Positions 8,601 through 13,540 of a stretch of DNA of 13,540 nucleotides are shown here, in pieces. The translations under genes were made by a program, and so were the position numbers. The DNA is from Planctomycetaceae bacterium (lineage in GTDB: Bacteria > Planctomycetota > UBA1135 > GCA-002686595): assembly GCA_013360535.1 (NCBI GenBank), contig JABWBL010000038.1, positions 1 through 13,540 on the forward strand, written 5' to 3'. Every line of letters starts with the position of its first letter. Position 1 is the first letter of the stretch. The notes under the pieces were generated by a model. That model saw only the letters and a list, made by a program, of their open reading frames with translations, was not told the origin of the DNA and searched no databases.

Positions 8601-8861
8601 CGTCGGCTGCATGTCCCACGCGATGCCCGAAGTGAGCGCGCGCGCCTCGCCACCGCCGATCGGCACGACATAGATGTCACCGAGCAGCGAGAACGCCACT
8701 TCCGTGCCGTCCTTCGACACATCGAGATCGAGCCACGTACCTGAGCTGACCTCGATCGGCACGTCGCGAAACGGCAGCGGCGGCGCGCTCACCTCGAACT
8801 TCGGCTCTTCGACGAAAAACGGAGTGGCGAGCAGGAGCAGGGCGAAAGTGGGGGCGTTCAT
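5625..8861 (-). CDS. Secreted TolB-type beta-propeller / amidohydrolase fusion protein
   Basis: A 1078-residue two-part protein. After a short hydrophobic N-terminus (MNAPTFALLLLATPFF, a weak signal peptide with no basic n-region), residues about 30-640 hold repeated PD40/TolB blades such as YSPDGRQLAFTSDRDG.DNLYVMD, FSPDGRHLYFSF, SPDGKSLAYVRR and FSPSGEHVVYRK. From about residue 649 comes an amidohydrolase-superfamily domain: VIPGLIDVHAHG with His713 and His715, Lys809 in SVKSY (candidate bridging lysine), His852 and His857 in DGHTGIEH, then LGAHGQIAGLGAHWE and the C-terminal TLDGARYLGLDADLGSLEPGKLADLLILD. Where many relatives have GTD, this has GAH (His956). The last 25 residues (1054-1078) contain five His and two Cys. 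An in-frame TGA directly before the ATG at 8861 fixes the earliest ATG start. Likely an exported metal-dependent hydrolase or peptidase-like enzyme; the substrate is unknown. Confidence 0.93.
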   Translation of the reverse strand: MNAPTFALLLLATPFFVEEPKFEVSAPPLPFRDVPIEVSSGTWLDLDVSKDGTEVAFSLLGDIYVVPIGGGEARALTSGIAWDMQPTYSPDGRQLAFTSDRDGGDNLYVMDRDGQNVRAITKETFRLVNEPAWEPSGSWLVGRKHFTARRSLGAGEMWLYHVSGSDGLQMTTKASEQKDTGEPVFSPDGRHLYFSFDATPGATFEYSKDSNAGIYAIQRLDRTTGETTTLVSGPGGACRPTPSPDGKSLAYVRRERFETELWLFDLESGSKRRVCGALERDMQETWAIHGVYPRMAFTPDSRSIVYYARGGIQRVSLATGESAPIPFTVKDTRKVSSAVRSQHAVAPDMFKVRALQSVTVAPDGKRVAFQALGRIFVRELPDGPVRRLTEQQGHFEFFPSFSRDSSSIVYATWHDDELGSIRIAPASGGDGRTITSRPGTYVEPAFSPSGEHVVYRKTVGGGITSPLHGFEPGIYIVPAAGGEPRRIAKSGTNPSFGADPERVFLRVGRGSSDADRLALISLDLNGGDERTHASSENAVEFTVSPDGKWLGFVERYQAFVAPFPPLGRELKLSGTDKSLPVARVSKNAGEFLHFSGDSTALHWALGPELFTRRLTDAFAFLAGQGATPPEPEERGLDISFEHLTARPNHTVVIENARIVTMKGDEVIENGLVLLEGNRIREVRAMKSSETFAPGTVRIDGKGKTVIPGLIDVHAHGAQSENGLTPKRNWVNYANLAFGVTTIHDPSHDTHAIFANAELQRAGLVVSPRTFSTGTILYGAYGTYKAEIETLDDARRHLKRLAAIGAISVKSYNQPRRDQRQKVLVAARELGMMVVPEGGSTLQHNLTMVIDGHTGIEHSLPVERVYDDVVQMWKGSGVGYTPTLIVGYGGIWGENYWYDTTNVWENERLLAFVPRDVVDPRSRRRTRAPLEEYNHLRSAGITKALVDAGERVQLGAHGQIAGLGAHWELWMLEQGGLTPHQALRAATLDGARYLGLDADLGSLEPGKLADLLILDADPLANLRNSERISLVIHNGEIYDAATMQARGGVRPTFFHHRDGARANAGHSDCGCATGTTHAH

Positions 8862-8966
8862 TCAGGGGCTCTCGAGCGTCTGGAAGTGGGCCCCGGATCC
8901 TAACCGCGCGCCTCGCTTCCCCGTGCCTCGAGCCGGACTCTGCGGCGTTCGCGCGCAGGCTCATGT

Positions 8967-8982
8967 CCACGCTTCGGCGTGG
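8967..8982. other. Short hairpin with UUCG tetraloop (plus-strand sense)
   Basis: CCACGC-TTCG-GCGTGG forms a perfect 6-bp stem. Read on the plus strand it closes with the very stable cUUCGg tetraloop; on the minus strand the loop is CGAA. It lies in the 143-bp gap between the propeller gene and the amidohydrolase gene, both on the minus strand. It may add to transcript 3'-end structure, but no T-tract follows. Confidence 0.45.
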
Positions 8983-8984
8983 GC

Positions 8985-9009
8985 AAACGGCGTGACAGGC
9001 CCGGTCACG
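8985..9009 (-). terminator. Weak terminator-like stem overlapping the propeller gene's stop codon
   Basis: CGTGAC (8991-8996) and GTCACG (9004-9009) form a perfect 6-bp stem with a 7-base loop. The stop codon of the propeller gene (9005-9007) lies inside the stem. On the minus strand it is followed by CCG and then only TTT. Stem and T-tract are both short, so termination here is uncertain. Confidence 0.3.
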
Positions 9010-10723
9010 GGCAGATCACGAAGTTGAGGGCGCCGCTGAACGCGAGACTGGATCCACCTGCGTCGCGGCACAGGATCTGGCAGAAGACAGCCTGGCCGGC
9101 CCAAAGGCCTTGGGCGGCGATGTAGGTCGCGGAGAAGTCGAACGCGAACGTGCCGCCGCACGCCGGGCCGCCCGATCCTGCGGTGAACGAGGGCATCGTT
9201 CGTCGGAGCGGCGGTTGCACGCACAGGAGTCCGCCGGCGAACGGCACGCCCGTCGGAGCGAGGCTCCACACGAGAGCGGCGCTCCGCTCGCGCGGAAGGC
9301 CCGACGCCGTGATGTGAAACGAGCTGCCGGGCGTGGTGCTCGGAGTGCCGCTCCCCAGGATGGCGGCGTTGCAGCCGGCACCGCTCGACGTTGCGGAGCA
9401 ATAGCCCGTGACGACGCAGCCGCGATCGCGGACGAGGATGTTCGTGGTGTTGGGAGCGACCGGACCGGCGAGCGTGGACGACCTGCTCTGGAAGATCACC
9501 TTGCGGCCGGTCGAATCCACCTGCGGGAAGTCGCTGGAGAAGTTGCCCTGCGCGCCCGCCGTGGAGACGCTCACGAGCTCCGTCCGACCTGACAGCACGT
9601 CGTGGAGGAACACGTCGGCCAGCGCGTTCGTGTCGCCCGAGACGATGTCGCTTGCGGTGCTGCGGTACACGATGAAGCGTCCGTCGGACGATGGGAAACC
9701 GAGGTCGCTCACTCCCGCGGGAGCTGCGCCCTGAAAGTTCTGGGAGATGCGGAACGTGACCTGGCCAATCAGGGAGTGTGCAAAGACATCGACGGCGCCG
9801 TTGTTGTCTCCGGGCACGAGGTCCGTCGAGTCGGACTGGAACACGAGCCACTGCCCGTCCTGCGAAAGGCGCGGAAGTCTCGAGGCACCGTTCGAAAGCG
9901 CGCCCCCGGGTGTCCTGTTCACTGCGCGGAACGTGCCGTGCGCGCGGTCCAGCAGAAAAATGTCGTCGGTGAGGGGCAGATCGTTTGGAACCAGGTTCGA
10001 CGCGTCGGACTGGAAGGCCACGAGGGCTCCATCGCGAGAGATCGAGGCCAGGACGCTGTCGCCAGCGACGCCGCCCAGTCGCGGCGCGCTGATCCACTCG
10101 GTCGTGCCGAGCACCCTGTCGCGCAGGAACACATCGTGAAGTCCGTTGGTGTCCCCGACAACGAGGTTGCTTGCGCGGCTGGTGAACGCGACGAAACGCC
10201 CGTTGCCCGACAGCACTGGATCGAACGAATCGCCGTTGGGGAGCGCGCCGTTCAGCGCGATGCTTGCCCGTGAGAGCAGGCCGGTCGCGACGTCGTAGAC
10301 AAGGACCTGGCGCCCACCCGCGTTCGGAAGGGAGGGGAGATCGGTCGCATCAGAAACGAACGCGATCGTGGAGCCATCATCGGAGATGGCCGCATCCTCG
10401 CACCACCCGTTGCACGGCGCGCCGGTCGAGGTCGCGCTCACCAGCTGCGTCACGGCAGATTGCGCGTCCAGCAGGTAGATCTGCGGCGCCCCGGCCGGAT
10501 TCGTGATCCCGGGAACGACATGGTCCGAGCTCGAGCTGAACACGACGAGCCGTCCGTCGGCGGAGAGGGTCGGGGAGTAGCTCGTGGAGTTGCCGTTGTT
10601 GAGCGCCGCGCCGTTCGGCCCCAGCACGAGCGGCGTCGTGGTCTGCGGGCGTGCGAGCGCGTCCGCAGCCGTGCTGAACAGGGTTGCGAGAGCAAACGCG
10701 ATCGAGCTGCGAAGGTGCTTCAT
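9005..10723 (-). CDS. Secreted PD40-type beta-propeller protein with Cys-rich C-terminal module
   Basis: A 572-residue exported protein. Residues 1-24 form a signal peptide (MKHLRSS, hydrophobic core, ALA before Arg25). Residues about 35-430 are some six or seven blades with the pattern S.DGR.V.F.S.ASDLV.GD.N...DVFL.D...G.T..VS, as in PD40/TolB-like repeats and tandem surface proteins. From about residue 436 a different module begins: C442 in GYCSATSSGAGC, then LLCVQPPLRR, GGPACGGTFAFDFSATYI, FCQILCRD and a terminal ICP. I associate this module with secreted Planctomycetota proteins; its cysteines probably form disulfides. No catalytic motif is visible. The ATG at 10723 is preferred over the GTG 10 codons upstream because it yields the basic n-region directly. 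The gene follows fhs by 82 bp on the same strand, without obvious functional relation. Confidence 0.88.
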   Translation of the reverse strand: MKHLRSSIAFALATLFSTAADALARPQTTTPLVLGPNGAALNNGNSTSYSPTLSADGRLVVFSSSSDHVVPGITNPAGAPQIYLLDAQSAVTQLVSATSTGAPCNGWCEDAAISDDGSTIAFVSDATDLPSLPNAGGRQVLVYDVATGLLSRASIALNGALPNGDSFDPVLSGNGRFVAFTSRASNLVVGDTNGLHDVFLRDRVLGTTEWISAPRLGGVAGDSVLASISRDGALVAFQSDASNLVPNDLPLTDDIFLLDRAHGTFRAVNRTPGGALSNGASRLPRLSQDGQWLVFQSDSTDLVPGDNNGAVDVFAHSLIGQVTFRISQNFQGAAPAGVSDLGFPSSDGRFIVYRSTASDIVSGDTNALADVFLHDVLSGRTELVSVSTAGAQGNFSSDFPQVDSTGRKVIFQSRSSTLAGPVAPNTTNILVRDRGCVVTGYCSATSSGAGCNAAILGSGTPSTTPGSSFHITASGLPRERSAALVWSLAPTGVPFAGGLLCVQPPLRRTMPSFTAGSGGPACGGTFAFDFSATYIAAQGLWAGQAVFCQILCRDAGGSSLAFSGALNFVICP

Positions 10724-10805
10724 GCGGGGTTCGCGGGGCCGGAAAGGACCCACGCGAAGCCCCTGGCGGCCCCGACCCGTCCCACCTACAGCCGCGGGAG
10801 CGCTC

Positions 10806-12500
10806 TCAGAACAATCCGACGATCGAGCCGTCGGGCTGCATGCGGATCGCTTCGGCGCTCGGGACCTTCGGCAAGCCCGGCATGGTCATGATGTCGCCGG
10901 CCTTGGCGACCACGAAGCCCGCGCCGGCCGACGGCGTGACCTCGTTGATCGTGATGCGGAAGTTGCGCGGGCGGCCGAGCTTGGTCGGGTCGTCGGTGAG
11001 CGAGTACTGCGTCTTCGCGATGCACACCGGCGTCTTTCCGAGGCCGATCGACTCGAGGTAATCGATCGCACGCTCGGCGGCCGGAGCGAAATCGACGCCC
11101 TCGCCGCCGTAGACCTTCTTCACGACCGTCTCGATCTTGGTGCGGATCGGCAGGTCGGTGGAGTAGAGCGGCTGGAAGTTGGCGTTCTTCTGCTCGAGCA
11201 CGGCCAGCACTTCGCGCGCGAGGTCCTCACCACCGGCGCCGCCCTTCGCCCACACCTCGCACAGCACGACGCGCACGCCCTGCTTCTCGGCGTAGTCGCG
11301 CAGCATCCGGATCTCGGCCTCGGTGTCGGCCGTGAAGCGGTTGATCGCGAGCACGACCGGCACGCCGAACTGGCGCACGTTGCGCACGTGGTGGTCGACG
11401 TGCTCGAGACCGGCCTGCAGCGCCGCGAGGTTCTCGACGCCGAGCGACTTCTTGTCGGCGCCGCCCTGCATCTTGAGCGAACGGATCGTCGCCACGATCA
11501 CCGCGGCCTCCGGCTTCAGGCCGCCGGTGCGGCACTTGATGTCGAAGAACTTCTCGGCGCCGAGGTCGGAGCCGAAGCCAGCTTCCGTCACGACGATGTC
11601 CGCGAGCGCGAGGCCCGCGCGTGTGGCCACGAGCGAGTTGCAGCCGTGCGCGATGTTGCCGAAGGGCCCGCAGTGCACGAGCGCCGGACCGCCCTCGAGC
11701 GTCTGCACGAGGTTGGGCCGCAGCGCTTCCTTGAGCAGCAGCGCCATCGCGCCCGCGACCTTGAGGTCACCGGCGCGAACGGGCTTGCGGTCCTTGCCGG
11801 CGGTCGATCCGACGACGATGCGCGCGAGCCGCGCCTCGAGGTCGTCGCGGCTCGACGACAGCGAGAGGATCGCCATGATCTCGCTCGCCGGCACGATCAC
11901 CCAGTGCTCCTCGCGCACGACGCCGTCGGCCGCACCACCCAGGCCGATCACCGCATTGCGCAGCGCGCGATCGTTCATGTCGATCGTGCGCGGCCACGTG
12001 ATGCGGCGCGGGTCGAGGCCGAGCTCGTTGCCCTGCTGCAGGTGGTTGTCCATCACCGCCGAGAGCAGCGCGTGCGCGCTCGAAATCGCGTGGAAATCGC
12101 CGGTGAAGTGCAAGTTGATGTCTTCCATCGGAAGCACCTGCGAGTAACCACCGCCCGCGGCGCCGCCCTTGACGCCGAACACCGGCCCGAGGCTCGGCTC
12201 GCGCATGCACAGGAGCGCGTTGACACCCAGCCGCCGGAAGGCCTGCGTCAGGCCGACGCTCACCGTGCTCTTGCCTTCACCGGCCGGCGTCGGGTTGATC
12301 GCGGTGACGAGCACGAGCCGCCCGCGCGCGGGTCGCGCCGACAGCTCGAGCGGCAGCTTCGCCTTGTACTTGCCGTACAGGTCGATGTCGTCGGCGCCGA
12401 GCCCGATGTCGCGCGCCACGTCGACGATCGGACGCGGCTTGGCCTTCTGGGCGATCTCGATGTCGGACGGGACGGCAGCTTGGGTCGTGACGGCTTGCAT
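10806..12500 (-). CDS. fhs: Formate--tetrahydrofolate ligase (10-formyl-THF synthetase)
   Basis: Complete 564-residue enzyme that joins formate to tetrahydrofolate with ATP to give 10-formyl-THF, in the cytosol. The family sequence is followed throughout: VPSDIEIAQ near the start, LYGKYKAKL, the ATP-binding TPAGEGKST with Lys77, REPSLGP.FG.KGGAAGGGY, PMEDINLHFTGD.HAI, DNHLQQGN, NDRALRN.VIGLGG, NIAHGCNS, VTEAGFGSDLGAEKF, SEVWAKGG-like CEVWAKGGAGG, AKTQYSL, TKLGRPRNF and the terminal GLF. Length matches the roughly 560-residue family norm. The start is uncertain. ATG at 12500 places 9 residues before VPSDIEIAQ and fits the family but has no clear Shine-Dalgarno. ATG at 12620, still in frame, overlaps the upstream stop and would add a 40-residue low-complexity N-terminus. 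Proximity to a formate-dehydrogenase-type Fe-S subunit points to one-carbon metabolism. Confidence 0.97.
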   Translation of the reverse strand: MQAVTTQAAVPSDIEIAQKAKPRPIVDVARDIGLGADDIDLYGKYKAKLPLELSARPARGRLVLVTAINPTPAGEGKSTVSVGLTQAFRRLGVNALLCMREPSLGPVFGVKGGAAGGGYSQVLPMEDINLHFTGDFHAISSAHALLSAVMDNHLQQGNELGLDPRRITWPRTIDMNDRALRNAVIGLGGAADGVVREEHWVIVPASEIMAILSLSSSRDDLEARLARIVVGSTAGKDRKPVRAGDLKVAGAMALLLKEALRPNLVQTLEGGPALVHCGPFGNIAHGCNSLVATRAGLALADIVVTEAGFGSDLGAEKFFDIKCRTGGLKPEAAVIVATIRSLKMQGGADKKSLGVENLAALQAGLEHVDHHVRNVRQFGVPVVLAINRFTADTEAEIRMLRDYAEKQGVRVVLCEVWAKGGAGGEDLAREVLAVLEQKNANFQPLYSTDLPIRTKIETVVKKVYGGEGVDFAPAAERAIDYLESIGLGKTPVCIAKTQYSLTDDPTKLGRPRNFRITINEVTPSAGAGFVVAKAGDIMTMPGLPKVPSAEAIRMQPDGSIVGLF

Positions 12501-12524
12501 AGAGTTTTCGGGCTGGGTTGGAGT

Positions 12525-12547
12525 CGCCTTCAGCAAGGCGAAGGCCG
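12525..12547 (-). promoter_or_regulatory. Possible leader hairpin upstream of the fhs core start
   Basis: CGCCTT (12525-12530) and AAGGCG (12535-12540) form a perfect 6-bp stem with a 4-base loop, 24 bases before the ATG at 12500. On the minus strand it is preceded by the 13-mer CGGCCTTCGCCTT (12547-12535), also found upstream of the RnfD-like gene. If translation really begins at 12620 this stretch is coding. A regulatory role is a guess. Confidence 0.25.
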
Positions 12548-12616
12548 GCCGCGTTGGGAATGCGGCGCTGGAGGATGGCGCGGGAGCTTGGTGCGTAGTC
12601 GAGGACCTTGGAGCGT

Positions 12617-13540
12617 TCATCGGGGCTGCACGAAGCGCCAGCCGAAGCGTCCCTTGATGCACAGGTTGCCGAGCGTGATGCGGTTGTCGAGAGGCGACGT
12701 GGCCTTGATGATCTTGCCGTGCTGGACGTGCAGGCGCAGCGTGCAGCCGACGCCGCAGTAAGGGCAGATGGTATCGGCCGTCGTTTCCTGACGCTCGTCA
12801 TGGCGCCCCGCGGCGCGCAGGTCGAACTCGTCCTTCGCCATCAGCGCGCCCGTCGGGCAAACCGCGATGCAGTTGCCGCAGTAAACGCAGGCGGATTCGG
12901 GCAGCGGCACGTCGAACTCGGTCGAGATGCGCGCGTCGAAGCCGCGGCCCGCGACACCGATCGCGAAGCTGTTCTGGTGGTCCTCGCCGCAGGCCTCGAC
13001 GCACTTGTAGCAGAGCACGCACTTGCCGTAGTCGCGCACGTACAGGTCGTTGTCGAGCTTCACCGGCTGCGCCACGCTCGCGGCGACATCGACGAGCGCA
13101 GGCTCGTGGTGGCCGGCGAGCGCGCCGTCGCGCTCGTGCGGACCTTGGGGCGTGCCATAACGACCCGGTTGCGCTCCGTACTCGACGAGGCGCCGCTGCA
13201 ACTCCGGTGCAGTCGACAGGTCGACCGAAGACGCGAGCATCTCGAGCACGAACTTCCGCGAATGCCGCACGCGCGGCGACTGCGTATGCACCTTCATGCC
13301 GGGTTCGACGGCGCGCGAGCAGCTCGGCGCGAGCACGCGCGCGCCCTCGACCTCGACCACGCACAAGCGGCACGCGTTCGCGGGCGAGAGCGTCTCGAGG
13401 AAACACAGCGTCGGCACGTCGAGGCCCTGCTCGCGCGCCGCTTGCAGGAGCGTCGTGCCCGCAGGCACCGTGACCGTGCGACCGTCGAGCGTGAATTCGA
13501 TCGCGCCGGGCGTCGTGGACGGAGCGTTCGTGGCCGCTCC
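12617..13540 (-). CDS. NuoG/FdhA-type iron-sulfur electron-transfer protein without catalytic molybdopterin domain (5' end outside window)
   Basis: Visible are 307 residues, numbered here from the window edge. Residues about 14-80 are a [2Fe-2S] ferredoxin domain with Cys46, Cys57, Cys60 and Cys74. The next stretch (about 85-130) aligns in position with the NuoG His-Cys3 4Fe-4S segment but has no cysteines. Two 4Fe-4S clusters follow: Cys174/177/180/184 and Cys218/221/224/228 (the latter ending CPTGAL). Last is a molybdopterin-oxidoreductase-type Fe4S4 motif: CPYCGVGC (259, 262, 266) with Cys294 in NLCIKGRFG. In NAD-dependent formate dehydrogenases this continues into the large catalytic domain; here a TGA comes 13 residues after Cys294. 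The protein probably passes electrons between a formate dehydrogenase catalytic subunit and a NuoF-like flavin subunit, presumably encoded nearby outside the window. Its stop overlaps an in-frame ATG of the fhs frame (ATGA, 12617-12620), implying co-transcription. It may be a naturally short subunit or a truncation. Confidence 0.9.
   Translation of the reverse strand, partial: GAATNAPSTTPGAIEFTLDGRTVTVPAGTTLLQAAREQGLDVPTLCFLETLSPANACRLCVVEVEGARVLAPSCSRAVEPGMKVHTQSPRVRHSRKFVLEMLASSVDLSTAPELQRRLVEYGAQPGRYGTPQGPHERDGALAGHHEPALVDVAASVAQPVKLDNDLYVRDYGKCVLCYKCVEACGEDHQNSFAIGVAGRGFDARISTEFDVPLPESACVYCGNCIAVCPTGALMAKDEFDLRAAGRHDERQETTADTICPYCGVGCTLRLHVQHGKIIKATSPLDNRITLGNLCIKGRFGWRFVQPR

Noticed and set aside
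10724..10753. A GTG start 10 codons upstream for the propeller protein.
   Set aside because: The ATG at 10723 begins directly with a basic n-region and hydrophobic core, so the extension is unneeded, though it cannot be excluded.
12397..13468. A GTG start at 13468 for the Fe-S protein, making it complete within the window.
   Set aside because: The frame remains open to 13540 and encodes IEFTLDGRTVTVPAG, the expected first strands of a [2Fe-2S] ferredoxin domain, so the gene is 5'-partial.
10806..13540. A complete Wood-Ljungdahl or reductive glycine pathway cluster.
   Set aside because: Only fhs and one Fe-S subunit are visible. fhs is widespread in general folate one-carbon metabolism, so no pathway can be claimed from this window.

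Overview
The window is a high-GC bacterial chromosome segment carrying eight protein genes, seven on the minus strand and one on the plus strand. I see no rRNA, tRNA, CRISPR array, phage or transposase. The best taxonomic guess is a Planctomycetota bacterium, possibly uncultured. This rests on two secreted proteins with architectures I associate with that phylum: a beta-helix protein opening with a WYVDA.HGND.N.GTS motif and closing with D..GN.RDVDGD.DR...DIGALE, and a propeller protein ending in a Cys-rich module that finishes in ICP. The assignment is inference, not a database result.

Layout from left to right: (1) <1-862, minus: an SDR dehydrogenase of the HSD17B4/MFE-2 hydroxyacyl-CoA dehydrogenase type, running off the left edge. 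(2) A 153-bp spacer with short GC-rich tandem repeats. (3) 1016-2644, minus: a multi-spanning RnfD/NqrB/UnbU-like membrane protein fused to a C-terminal Sel1 repeat, with no other Rnf subunits nearby. (4) 2867-4444, minus: a secreted right-handed beta-helix protein followed by a good intrinsic terminator. (5) A 385-bp divergent intergenic region. (6) 4830-5519, plus: a seven-helix DUF2306-like membrane protein. (7) 5625-8861, minus: a very large secreted TolB-type propeller/amidohydrolase fusion. (8) 9005-10723, minus: a secreted PD40-type propeller protein with the Cys-rich C-terminal module. (9) 10806-12500 (or 12620), minus: formate--tetrahydrofolate ligase. (10) 12617->13540, minus: an iron-sulfur protein equal to the N-terminal half of NuoG/FdhA, running off the right edge.

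The clearest functional unit is the right end. The Fe-S protein ends exactly where the catalytic molybdopterin domain of a formate dehydrogenase would begin, and its stop codon overlaps (ATGA) an in-frame ATG of the formate--tetrahydrofolate ligase frame. The pair points to formate oxidation or CO2 reduction linked to folate one-carbon metabolism, with the catalytic and flavin subunits expected upstream beyond position 13540. The other genes look like unrelated housekeeping, envelope and secreted functions. I found no convincing new multi-gene system. The points most worth a second look are the catalytic-domain-less FdhA/NuoG-like protein coupled to fhs, the orphan RnfD-like/Sel1 fusion, and the unusual active site and metal-binding-like tail of the amidohydrolase.
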